Shown: positions 6,799 through 15,100 of the stretch, piece after piece
Numbering within the stretch: position 1 is the first letter of the stretch
Layout: the number at the start of each line of letters is the position of its first letter
Assembly (NCBI RefSeq): GCF_016806835.2
Contig: NZ_CP086111.1
Location: forward strand, 2,243,001 to 2,307,000
DNA: 64,000 nt
Direction: 5' to 3'
Source: Skermanella rosea
GTDB lineage: Bacteria; Pseudomonadota; Alphaproteobacteria; Azospirillales; Azospirillaceae
The notes under the pieces: model-generated
Told to the model about the DNA's origin: nothing
Database searches by the model: none
Seen by the model: the letters and a program-made list of their open reading frames with translations, nothing else
Program-made: the position numbers and the translations under genes

Positions 6799-8676
6799 TC
6801 AGTCTCTCTCGCCGGCGGCTTCCCAGTACGGGGCGACGTCCAGCCCGGCTTTCCTCAGCCCGTCGATCATCCTGGCGATGATGGCCGGATCGATGTTCCG
6901 CCGCTCGAACTCGAACACGGCCTTGTCTCCGAAATTCGGGTAGAGCCGCAGGATCTCGTTGATTTCGTGGGCCGCGTCGTCCTTGCTGCCGGTCTGGCCA
7001 TGGATCATCGCGAGCACGACATGGGTGTAGACGAGGTTCGGAGTCCCGATCCTTCGGGCCTCCGCCAGAGCCTCGTCGTACCGTCCATGCATGTAATGGA
7101 ACAAGGCGATGAAGAGGCGATACCAGCTGGGTTGAGCCGGGTTGCGTTCGAACGCCTCCCTTATGAGGGGAATACCCGTGTCCCAATCACCGGTGAGACT
7201 GTAGGCCCTGCCGAGATCGGCGAGGATGTCGCTGTCGTGCGGGTTGAGAGCAAGCGCCCGCTCGTACGACGCGATGCTGAGAGGCACCTCGCGCCGCAGC
7301 CAGTGGGCAATCCCGAGGGCCTGGAGCGGCAGCGGATTGTCCGGCGCCAAGGCCACGGCGTGACGCGCCACCTGGAGGGCCGTGCCGACCGGATCGGGAC
7401 GCTCGGTGCTCGGGTTGAAATCGACCCGGAGCTCGTCCGTGTAGATGAAGGCGAGGGCCGCCCAGGCATCGGCGTAGTTGGGATCGGTCTCGACCGCCCG
7501 TTCCAGGCAGGCCCGGACCTGTTTGTGCATCTCCGCGTCCGGCTGCCGCCAGTACTCACGGGTCCGCAGGACACATTCGTAGGACGACAACGAGTCGGAA
7601 GCGCGCCCGGCGGTGCTTTGCAACTCCACCTTCTCTATGACGCCGTGCGGCTGCACCAGCACGCGGGCGGCCTTGGCGGCGATGTCGTGCCGCAGGTCGA
7701 TCATGGTACCGGAATTGAATTCCCGCCGGAAGCTGTCGGACCAGAGATACCGGTTGTCCGAAGCCCGCAGCAGGGCCGCGTTGACCTGGATCTCGCCCGC
7801 CACCCGGGTGATGCTGCCCTTCAGCACATAGTCTATGCGGGCGTCCGGGACGGCGTCGCGCAGAGCGGGCCCGGTGCGGAAACGGAAGCTGGTGTCGGCA
7901 TCGTAGACGAGGACGTTCTTGAAGCGTAGCAGGGCGTTGATGACTTCCTCCGTGATTCCCCTGGCGAAGATTTCCTGCGCCGGGTCGTCACCGTCATTCT
8001 CGAACGGCACCACCATGATCGAGGGAACCCGCCCGGTGATTCTCCGCTCCTCTTCGGAAACCTGGGTCTGGAGAGAAAGGCCTTCTCCCCAGAGGGGCAT
8101 GATCAGCACGGCCGACAGGGACAGGATGCCCACCAGAAGGCAAGTCCGCTTCGGCAAGGACCAGCGGGACGGCGTCAAGGGCGGACTCGAAGGCACCGCC
8201 TCCCCGGCGACCTGATCGGCAGCCGCGGGAGTTGGATTGATCTCGACCAGTCGTCCCGCAGCCAACCGTCCCTCGGCTGGCTGTTCATCATCTTCCAGGG
8301 GGACGGGAACGGAGGCTGCGGCCTCATCCCTCACGATGAACCGAGGCACATAGCCACCCTTCGGGATCGTGATCCGGACCCGGTCCGCAATTCCCTCGGT
8401 CAGATAATAGTGCTCCAGGCAGCGGCGGAGCCGGCCGGCCTCGATCCGGACCACCGGATCGGTTACGGGGTCGAAGCTCGGATCCCGGTCGAAGGCGTCG
8501 ATCGCGATGGTGTAGGCTTTGATCCGATCGGCTTGTCCCGCAAGCGTTTCCTCCACGATGAATTTCAGGAAACGCCGCTTCCTTTCAGAATTGATGAACT
8601 CCCGGCTGTTGATGACGCGCTGGAGCGTTTCTTGGATGAGCTGGGGCGGAATCACTTCGTCGGCATCATGAGACAT
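6799..8676 (-). CDS. Membrane TPR protein with TolB-like domain ('adenylate cyclase-like' regulator)
   Basis: About 625 residues. The N-terminal module (roughly 5-110) contains RRFLKFIVEETLAG, FDRDPSFDP and VRIEAGRLRRCLEHYY, ending in IPKGGYVPRF. It is common in alphaproteobacterial proteins annotated as adenylate cyclases, but no cyclase catalytic domain is present. A single membrane segment (LLVGILSLSAVLIMPLW) lies near residue 175. A TolB-N/FlgO-like domain (SIMVVPFENDG, VLKGSITRVAGEIQV) is followed by TPR repeats to the C-terminus. The plan suggests a membrane-anchored regulator with a periplasmic TPR sensor (inference). The ATG at 8676 is chosen; an in-frame ATG at 8721 would add 15 residues. 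Confidence 0.75.
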   Translation of the reverse strand: MSHDADEVIPPQLIQETLQRVINSREFINSERKRRFLKFIVEETLAGQADRIKAYTIAIDAFDRDPSFDPVTDPVVRIEAGRLRRCLEHYYLTEGIADRVRITIPKGGYVPRFIVRDEAAASVPVPLEDDEQPAEGRLAAGRLVEINPTPAAADQVAGEAVPSSPPLTPSRWSLPKRTCLLVGILSLSAVLIMPLWGEGLSLQTQVSEEERRITGRVPSIMVVPFENDGDDPAQEIFARGITEEVINALLRFKNVLVYDADTSFRFRTGPALRDAVPDARIDYVLKGSITRVAGEIQVNAALLRASDNRYLWSDSFRREFNSGTMIDLRHDIAAKAARVLVQPHGVIEKVELQSTAGRASDSLSSYECVLRTREYWRQPDAEMHKQVRACLERAVETDPNYADAWAALAFIYTDELRVDFNPSTERPDPVGTALQVARHAVALAPDNPLPLQALGIAHWLRREVPLSIASYERALALNPHDSDILADLGRAYSLTGDWDTGIPLIREAFERNPAQPSWYRLFIALFHYMHGRYDEALAEARRIGTPNLVYTHVVLAMIHGQTGSKDDAAHEINEILRLYPNFGDKAVFEFERRNIDPAIIARMIDGLRKAGLDVAPYWEAAGERD

Positions 8677-9325
8677 GGGACTGCCTGACCGTTTGTCGCA
8701 CTCGAATTGAGGTCGATACATCGGCGCTCTGAGAGTTTCGACTTTGCACAGCGATTAGAGAAGACTAGCAAATCTCTTGCTGGATTCGTTGAATGATATC
8801 AATGGTAGTTCATGAGTCCAACTGACTATCGGCAATATAGAACCGCTTCTAGAGCATCTTGATCAACCCGTGCGCACGCACTGAGAGTTCAAGAAGCCTG
8901 ACTGCTCTGCAATGGGTGCAATCGTCCAGATTTTTGAAAGTAAATTCATGACCATTAGTTTATATTGATATTAATTGATGGTCACAAAAAAGGTAGGCTC
9001 AATACTTTTGCTAATGCCACTGATCCGCAGTGATGGATAGCCTTTATGAAGACTATAGGATTGTGCCTGATCTTTCAGGCCGCGAAAAGTGATATGTTCC
9101 AATAACCCAGCGATACCACCTTGGCATCCCGCTTGCGCACGGGATTCGCGTGATCGACCTGTTACGGTATCAAGTTTACGGTTGCAGGCTTTACAGGTGC
9201 GGGCGAGCCGATCAGCCTTCTGGCTGGCTTGTTTGACCGCTCGACCTATCAGCCGATCAGCCGCGGACTCAGCTTCCGCCTTCTCAAGCATCGAAGGCTT
9301 TACTCCAAAACCGGTGAGAGCGTCC
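8677..9325. other. Gene-free AT-rich region with an AT-rich dyad
   Basis: No convincing gene. From about 8740 to 9080 the base composition is clearly more AT-rich than the rest of the window. TGACCAT (8949-8955) and ATGGTCA (8978-8984) form an inverted repeat around a 22-bp AT-rich spacer. A 143-codon minus-strand frame (8971-9402) crosses the region and overlaps the real gene at 9326. It has no recognisable domain and I do not accept it. The region may be laterally acquired or a decayed insertion. Confidence 0.4.
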
Positions 9326-9589
9326 ATGTCGGAGAGGGTTCGGTATATCGTCGAACGGTTTCCAGACTTGGCGTCGGCTGTCAAGCAGTACAGTTCGGAC
9401 AATCGCTTCTTCCGCGGACTATGCGAGGACTACGGAGAGGCGGTCGAAGCCTTGCTGCAATGTGAAAGTTCGAACAGTCCCAGGGATTCCGAACGTGCCG
9501 ACGCCTGCCGCGAACTCATCATGGATCTTGAACGTGAAGTCCTGATCGAGCTGCATCGGTGGAACGATGACCACGGAGGTCCCGCCTGA
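9326..9589 (+). CDS. Conserved small hypothetical protein (87 aa)
   Basis: An 87-residue, highly charged, helical protein starting MSERVRYIVERFPD and containing DNRFFRGLCEDYGEAVEAL and ECRE/DLEREVLIELHR-like helices near the C-terminus. Similar small proteins occur in Azospirillum-type genomes without known function. GAGAG lies upstream of the ATG. The frame is open further upstream to 9089, but that extension is low-complexity and overlaps the AT-rich region, so it is rejected. No membrane segment or signal peptide is present. Confidence 0.6.
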   Translation: MSERVRYIVERFPDLASAVKQYSSDNRFFRGLCEDYGEAVEALLQCESSNSPRDSERADACRELIMDLEREVLIELHRWNDDHGGPA

Positions 9590-9726
9590 ACCGCATCGGA
9601 GGCCCGGAAACGGGTCCGGGCCTGATGCAGGTTACCGTAGCATACTCCCGCCGATCCGCGCCCGGTCCCATCCTGCAGCCCTTGATGCATGAACTTGCCC
9701 AGAGGGCAAAACCACGGGAGAAAACA

Positions 9727-10272
9727 ATGGGCAATAGAGCCGAGAGCCGCACCTGGTCATCCCCGCTCATCACCGCCGGCATCGTCGTCAGCCTGCTTCT
9801 CGGCGGTTTCGCCCTGTCCCCCACCATCGCGGCCCCCCGGACCGCCGAGACCGAGAAGACGGCCGACAAGAAGAACGCCGAGCACTATATCGAACTGGTG
9901 CGCCGGGATCTGCGTCAGGACAGGCGCGAAATAATCGGGGAGGCGCTGGCCCTCAATCCGTCAGAAGCCGAAGCGTTCTGGCCGGTCTACGAGCGCTACG
10001 AAGCGGAACTGAACCGTCTCGGTGACGAGAAGCTCGCCTTGATCAATGATTACGCGGATAACTACAAAACCATGACCGAGGCCAAGGCCGGCGAACTGAC
10101 CCGCAAGGCCATAGACCTGGACATCCTGCGGACGAGCCTGCTGCAGCAATACCTGCCGCAATTCCAGAAGGTGCTGACCAACAGGCGCGCCGCGCAGTTC
10201 TATCAGATCGAGATGCCCCTGCTGAAGATCGTCGATCTTCAGATCGCCGCCCAGTTGCCGATGATGCCCTGA
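9727..10272 (+). CDS. Exported or membrane-anchored helical protein of unknown function
   Basis: 181 residues. A hydrophobic N-terminal segment (LITAGIVVSLLLGGFALSP) acts as a signal or anchor. A charged, helical mature domain follows with LVRRDLRQDRREIIGEALAL, EAEAFWPVYERYEAELNRL and TRKAIDLDILRTSLLQQY. The pattern (a FWPVYxxYxxE segment, helical throughout) recurs in uncharacterised periplasmic proteins loosely reminiscent of Spy/CpxP-type helical chaperones, but no LTxxQ motif is visible. GGGAG lies 7 bp before the ATG at 9727. The gene ends 11 bp before the convergent permease pseudogene. Confidence 0.65.
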   Translation: MGNRAESRTWSSPLITAGIVVSLLLGGFALSPTIAAPRTAETEKTADKKNAEHYIELVRRDLRQDRREIIGEALALNPSEAEAFWPVYERYEAELNRLGDEKLALINDYADNYKTMTEAKAGELTRKAIDLDILRTSLLQQYLPQFQKVLTNRRAAQFYQIEMPLLKIVDLQIAAQLPMMP

Positions 10273-10283
10273 TCGGCCGGCGC

Positions 10284-11431
10284 TCACGCCTCGCTGTGGG
10301 CGGCAGGCTTGCGACTCCGCCTCTCTTTCTCCATCCCGATCCATTCCATGACCAGCGTACAGCCGAGGGCGATAAGGCACGGTCCAAGAAACAGCCCGAT
10401 GAAGCCGAAGGTGAGCAGGCCGCCGAACAGTCCGAGAAGTATCATCATCATGGGAAGGTCGCTGCCCCGGCTCACCAGGAAGATTCGCAGCAGCGCCTCG
10501 ATCACGCTGAACACCATGACGCTCCAGACGATCAGGAAGATGGCCCACCCGGTCTCCCCGATGGTGAACAGCCAGATCGTCGCGGGCAGCCAGATCAGTA
10601 TCGGCCCGACCGGGACCAGCGTCAGGAAGAAGCATAGGAACCCGAGCAGGATTGCCCCGGGGACACCGGCGATCCAGAAGCCGATCGCCGCCAGAACGGC
10701 CTCCGTAAGGTTGGTTCCGATGATGCCGTAGACGACACTCTTCAAGGTGCCGGCCGCGACATCCAGCAGACGGGGGCCTCGCCGTCCGGCCAGCCGCTCC
10801 AGCACGGAGCCGAGGGCCACGGCGGCGCGCTGGCCATCACGGTACAGGAACAAGGCGATCAGCAGGCTGATGAAGATTTGCAGTACGCCTGAGCCGATCA
10901 ATGCGCCGAAGCCAAGGATCCAGGCTCGCGCGTGCTGGACATAGGGTTCCAGCGTGGCGGCCGCTTCGACGCTGCCAGCTGACAGGTCGGACCAGAACGC
11001 GTGGAACCGGGACCCCAGCAGCGGCACCGTCTCCACCCAGGGCGGCGGGCACGGGGAACACCGCTGTTCCGCCATTCCTGAAGCTTAGCGGCAATCTGCG
11101 CGACATTCTCCGCCAGATTGTGGCCGAGCAGCACCAGCGGGATCAGGAAGACGGTGAAAGCCGCCAGGGTCAGGAGGGCCGCCGACGCGCCCGTACGCCC
11201 GCCCAGCGCCCGCGTCGGCCTGACGTGCATCGGCCAGGTCGAAATGGTGAGGATGATGCCCCACAGCAGCGCTGACAGGAACGGCTTCATCACCAGATAG
11301 CACCCGATCGCCAGGATCAGCAGGCAGGCCAGGGCCACCACGCGCTCGACCAGATGGTCGCCGTCATTTCTTCGAAGGCGGCTGCCCAGGCCGGTGGTTT
11401 GAGCAGCACTTCCCAAATGCCTGTCGATCAT
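10284..11431 (-). pseudogene. AI-2E family transporter, frameshifted
   Basis: Two minus-strand frames together encode one AI-2E-family (PF01594-type) permease. The first runs from an ATG at 11431, preceded by GGAGGGG, through VERVVALACLLILAIGCYLV to KLQEWRNSGVP. The second resumes near 11050 with PPPWVETVPLLGSRF and continues through conserved GIIGTNLTEAVLAAIGFWIAG and VPVGPILIWLPATIWLF to 10284. One missing base in a run of C (complement of 11053-11056) explains the shift. Joined, the product would be about 380 residues with roughly eight membrane segments, normal for the family. This may be a genuine inactivation or a sequencing error in a homopolymer. Confidence 0.75.
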
Positions 11432-12202
11432 GGTCGGCGCCCCTCCAACGAGTATGTCCAACGCGTTCCAATACCTCCCGGTGGCAACGCGGGAGACATG
11501 GAAATCGGCGTCAGTAAACGCATCGCGCGCGATCGATGCCGACATGAGGCCAAGTCAATGAAATCAGTATCGGCGTCCTCGCATGGCGTCGGCAGTAGCT
11601 TACGGTAGCAAGCCGTGGTGTGAGGGCACCGCCGCCGGATCACCGGCCCCGAAAATCGCCAGCCGAGCGGGTACGCTGGCATCCATTCTTCGGAGGCTTT
11701 CCATGGTACTGCCATCTCTCCAGGGGAAACGCGGCCTCGTGGTGGGTATCGCCAACGCGAACAGCATCGTTTCCCCCCAAACTTCGCAACAGGAGATCCC
11801 ATTGGGATGCGGCATATGCAGGATCTAGATCTGCAAGGATCCACTCATCCAGGGGGCGAGCCGATCCCGAACGAGAAGCGTGTCGGCGCTGGCCGTACGG
11901 AACTGCATCTGCCAGCGCCCTGTAGCGTTCGCTGCAATGCCCAGGGTTAATAAAGCTTTTGTGCAAGTTTTGGAGTCCAAATGCTGACCCCAGTTACCAA
12001 AAGAGTTCTTATGCATGTTGTTAACCACCGCAGAGGTAATGTTGCATAAAATCCAGGAATTTTACTTTCAAATGGTGAACTATGCCATGGCGCGCTCCCA
12101 GTCGCGGATTTTCCAGTTTGGACAATCCGGGAAAGCCTTGATCTCTCGAAGATCGATTGGCCGGCCCCAGCGTGGCAGCCTGCGCAATAAAGAAGGGAAC
12201 CA
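11432..12202. other. Gene-free stretch with decayed sequence
   Basis: No intact gene is supported. The first ~260 bp is the upstream region of the permease. A fabI 5' fragment lies at 11703-11769. From about 11940 to 12110 the sequence is AT-richer (runs such as TTAATAAAGCTTTTG) and contains nothing I can assign. Several short frames exist on both strands but none has a recognisable domain. With the broken nuclease gene beside it, this looks like a degraded insertion. Confidence 0.5.
11703..11769 (+). pseudogene. fabI: fabI 5' fragment (enoyl-ACP reductase N-terminus)
   Basis: An ATG at 11703 preceded by CGGAGG encodes LQGKRGLVVGIANANSI, the nucleotide-binding start typical of FabI (normally continuing AWG or AYG). 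Homology stops abruptly after about 22 codons, near 11770. The frame then runs on through unrelated sequence to a stop at 11826-11828. The fragment keeps its ribosome-binding site, so it looks like a partial duplication or the edge of an insertion or deletion rather than slow decay. Confidence 0.55.
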
Positions 12203-12860
12203 TCACCGCATCGCCCCCTCCCAAAACCCCCGCAGCATCCCCTCCAGCCCCCCGTCATCCCCGCCGCTCACCATCGCGCCGAACGCATGCGTGCCGAGAT
12301 AGTCCGCGTGCGCATAGGCGGCGGCGCCGTCGTCCAAGGCTGGTACGATGATGGAGGATCCTGCCGCCCTCGTGCCGTTTCGGCGCAGGGCGTCGCGGTA
12401 GACGTGGAGGTCGCGGAGTGCGTCGTGGATCGAGCCGCGGCTGGCGCGGTACTTGGCGTCCAGGACCAGCCAGCGACCGCAGGCGCCGTCCTTGTCGAAC
12501 GACACGATGTAGTCCGGGCGGAACTCTCCAGTCAGGCAGTGCCATTCGCGGACGCGGTTGGACAGTGCGTGGAATTTCCGCTGGTAGTACGGTGCTGAAC
12601 CGTCTTTCCGCGCGCTCCGGCTCGGCGCGCAGGATAGGGGTAAGGAGGGCGCGCAATCTCTCGGTATCGACAAGTCCGGCCTGCATGACATCGCTCAGAA
12701 GATCGAGCACGGCATCCGTGGCGACGCCGAGGTGCCGCGCGCGTTGCCGTGCGGGAGCGGGGACCTGGGTCCGAAGCGATATGCGGAGGTCGGCGCCGCG
12801 GGCTTTCGAAAATCGCGGGCAGGCGGGAAGAGTGCGGCGCCAGTACTTGGCCGCCCAGGA
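12203..12860 (-). pseudogene. Broken PD-(D/E)XK nuclease-domain protein gene
   Basis: The C-terminal part (12203 to ~12600) encodes APYYQRKFHALSNRVREWHC, then GEFRPDYIVSFD and RWLVLDAKYRASRG, the D...DAK core of a PD-(D/E)XK nuclease like those fused in DUF2357/DUF524 proteins. It is followed by ALRDLHVYRDALRR. The upstream part (to ~12860) is in another frame: HLGVATDAVLDLLSDVMQAG, then RALLTPILRAEPERAERRF. The switch is near 12595. No credible start exists, and the upstream end abuts tRNA-Gln. It is probably a 5'-truncated, frameshifted remnant of a restriction/defence-type gene. Confidence 0.6.
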
Positions 12861-12892
12861 AGCGCTAGGCAAACAAGGCTTTGGTAGGGAGT

Positions 12893-12966
12893 TGGTTGGG
12901 GGACTAGGATTCGAACCTAGGCTGGCGGAGTCAGAGTCCGCTGTCCTACCACTAGACGATCCCCCA
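12893..12966 (-). tRNA. tRNA-Gln (anticodon CTG)
   Basis: Minus-strand cloverleaf of 74 nt including an encoded CCA. The acceptor stem is TGGGGGA with TCCCCCA. The anticodon stem-loop GCGGA-CTCTGAC-TCCGC places CTG at positions 34-36 (reads CAG). The T-arm contains GGTTCGAAT. The 3' end points toward the degraded region at 11.4-12.9 kb, the usual arrangement for tRNA-targeted integration. Confidence 0.95.
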
Positions 12967-13221
12967 TCAAGCTCAGGTGCGGTGCGCTTCGTTTCGGCGC
13001 CGTCCCGTGCTCGGGTGCCGGTGTATAGCAAAGCGGATCGGCGTGCGAAAGCCCTTTTTCCAACTTTTTTCCGCGCGCCGTCCTCCGGCCGCCCTCCCGC
13101 TGCCCGACCAATTAAGGAGGGACGCCGCCGAAAGGCGTCCTTTCATCGCGGGGGAGGATTGAGCTACCATGATCAATCCGGGCGCTCGGCCCGGATCGGC
13201 CATGTTCAGCCATGGTCGGCC

Positions 13222-14280
13222 ATGGGGGCGTCCGCGGAGACGGTTGGGGGCAGCGTGAACATCGAGTTGGGCATCGATCGGCAGGGGACGGCGGCGGGCA
13301 TGCGCCCGGCTTCGTACACGCGGCCGGTTTTCGCCGCGCTCGATCTCGGCACCAACAATTGCCGATTGCTGGTGGCGAAGCCGCTGGTCGGCGGCGGGTT
13401 CCGCGTGATCGACGCGTTCTCTCGCATCGTCCGGCTGGGCGAGGGCGTCAGCCGGACGCGGATGCTGTCCGAGGCCGCCATGGAACGCTCGCTGGCGGCG
13501 CTTCGCATCTGCGCCGCCAAGCTGGAGCGGCGCGGGGTCACGGCGGTGCGGGCGGTCGCGACCGAGGCGTGCCGCCGGGCCGAGAACTGCGACGACTTCA
13601 TCGATCTGGTGGAGCGCGAGACCGGCATCCCGCTCGACATCATCTCGACCCACGAGGAGGCGCGGCTGGCGTTGGCCGGCTGCGCGCCGCTGCTGGACCC
13701 GGCCGTGCGCAACGCCCTGGTGTTCGACATCGGCGGCGGCTCGACCGAGCTGATGTGGCTGGAACTGGGCAGCGGCGGGCGGCCGCGCATGATCGACCAG
13801 ATCTCGGTGCCCCAGGGAGTCGTCGGCCTGACCGAGTCGTACGGCGGCGACCGGGTGTCGGCATCCACCTACGTGACCATGGTGGACGAGATCGCGGAGG
13901 CGCTGGCGGCGTTCGAGGCGCGCAACGGCATCCGGCGCTCGGTCGAGCGCGGCGAGGTCCAGATGCTCGGCACCTCCGGCACCGTCACCACGCTGGCCGG
14001 CATCCATCTCGGCCTTCAGCGCTACGAGAGGTCGGTGGTGGACGGCAGTTATCTCCAGATCGACCACGCCCGGGCGGTCAGCCGCCGGCTGCTGGAACTG
14101 GACTTCAACGGCCGCGCCGCCTATCCCTGCATCGGCCGGGAGCGCGCCGACCTCGTCGTCGCCGGCTGCGCCGTGCTGGAGGCGATCTGCGACACCTGGC
14201 CGGTCACGCGGCTGCGGATCGCGGACCGCGGCCTGCGCGAGGGGATCCTGGTCGACCTGATCGCCGCCAACGGGTCCTGA
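13222..14280 (+). CDS. Ppx/GppA phosphatase family protein
   Basis: About 352 residues. It carries an actin/HSP70-like fold of the Ppx/GppA family: phosphate-1 motif AALDLGTNNCRLLV near residue 37, phosphate-2 motif VFDIGGGSTELMW, and VQMLGTSGTVTTLAGI. It should hydrolyse polyphosphate or pppGpp. It is short, without the C-terminal HD-like domain of E. coli Ppx, as is common in alphaproteobacteria. The ATG at 13222 is one choice; a GTG (VNIELG) or the ATG at MRPASY are alternatives, since the first ~30 residues are unconserved. The frame is open far upstream to 12418 but crosses the tRNA. rlmE follows 71 bp later, a conserved alphaproteobacterial pairing. Confidence 0.85.
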   Translation: MGASAETVGGSVNIELGIDRQGTAAGMRPASYTRPVFAALDLGTNNCRLLVAKPLVGGGFRVIDAFSRIVRLGEGVSRTRMLSEAAMERSLAALRICAAKLERRGVTAVRAVATEACRRAENCDDFIDLVERETGIPLDIISTHEEARLALAGCAPLLDPAVRNALVFDIGGGSTELMWLELGSGGRPRMIDQISVPQGVVGLTESYGGDRVSASTYVTMVDEIAEALAAFEARNGIRRSVERGEVQMLGTSGTVTTLAGIHLGLQRYERSVVDGSYLQIDHARAVSRRLLELDFNGRAAYPCIGRERADLVVAGCAVLEAICDTWPVTRLRIADRGLREGILVDLIAANGS

Positions 14281-14351
14281 GCGGCCTTGCGCCTGGCCCC
14301 GGGGTGAAATTTGCCGCGTGAAACCGGCTTGCACTTCCTATATCAGGCACC

Positions 14352-15092
14352 ATGACCAGCAAATCCTCCGGACCGAACACGCCCAGCGGCCGCAATTTCG
14401 GCGTGCGGGTGAAGACCGCCAAGAAGCGCTCCCTGTCGTCCACCCTGTGGCTTCAGCGCCAGCTCAACGATCCCTATGTCGCGGAAGCGCAGAAGCGCGG
14501 CTACCGCAGCCGCGCCGCGTTCAAGCTGCTCCAGCTCGACGACAAGTTCCGCATGCTGGCGCCGGGCAAGCGGGTGGTGGACCTGGGCGCCGCCCCCGGC
14601 GGCTGGACCCAGGTGGCGGTGGAGCGGGTGAAGCCGCAGAACGGCAAGGGCAAGGTCGTCGGCCTTGACATATTGGAGATGGAGCCGGTCGAGGGCGCCA
14701 TAACCTTCCAGTGCGACTTCAACGACGACGACGCGCCCGACCGGCTGAAGGAAGCCCTGGACGGGCCGGCCGACATCGTGCTCAGCGACATGGCGGCGCC
14801 GACCACCGGCCATCCCCAGACCGACCATATCCGGATCATGGCCCTGGCCGAGCTGGCCTATGACTTCGCCGCCCAGGTGCTGGCGCCCGGCGGCGCCTTC
14901 GTCGCCAAGGTGTTCCAGGGCGGCACGGAGCGGGAGCTGCTGGACCGGCTGAAGCGGGACTTCGCGTCGGTCAAGCACGCCAAGCCGCCGGCCAGCCGAG
15001 CGGATTCCGCGGAGACCTACGTGGTGGCGACCGGCTTCCGCGGCGCGTCGGCCGATCATCTCCGGGGTCTGGGAGCCGACGGGAGCGAGTAG
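14352..15092 (+). CDS. rlmE: 23S rRNA (uridine-2552-2'-O)-methyltransferase RlmE
   Basis: 246 residues, FtsJ/RrmJ family, methylating the 2'-O of U2552 in 23S rRNA using SAM. The SAM-binding motif is [15 protein letters not shown]. The K-D-K-E catalytic tetrad is visible as K in RAAFKL, D in VLSDMA, K in VAKVFQG and E in SAETYVV. The N-terminus carries a basic extension typical of alphaproteobacterial RlmE ([16 protein letters not shown]). The cysteine desulfurase gene starts 8 bp after its stop, so the two are likely cotranscribed. Confidence 0.95.
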   Translation: MTSKSSGPNTPSGRNFGVRVKTAKKRSLSSTLWLQRQLNDPYVAEAQKRGYRSRAAFKLLQLDDKFRMLAPGKRVVDLGAAPGGWTQVAVERVKPQNGKGKVVGLDILEMEPVEGAITFQCDFNDDDAPDRLKEALDGPADIVLSDMAAPTTGHPQTDHIRIMALAELAYDFAAQVLAPGGAFVAKVFQGGTERELLDRLKRDFASVKHAKPPASRADSAETYVVATGFRGASADHLRGLGADGSE

Positions 15093-15100
15093 GGCATCCC

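Noticed and set aside
8971-9402. 143-codon minus-strand frame
   Set aside because: No domain, overlaps the convincing gene at 9326 and runs through AT-rich sequence.
12893-12966. Search for a second copy of the tRNA-Gln 3' end as an attachment site
   Set aside because: No matching copy was seen in the window.
13120-13143. Hairpin GGACGCC...GGCGTCC followed by TTT
   Set aside because: No plus-strand transcript is known to end there; it may be chance or part of the tRNA promoter region.
12418-13221. Long N-terminal extension of the ppx/gppA frame
   Set aside because: It crosses tRNA-Gln and the nuclease remnant, is not conserved and has no ribosome site.
13193-13225. Repeats of CCATG near the ppx start
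   Set aside because: Three short overlapping copies in GC-rich sequence; too short to support a repeat element.
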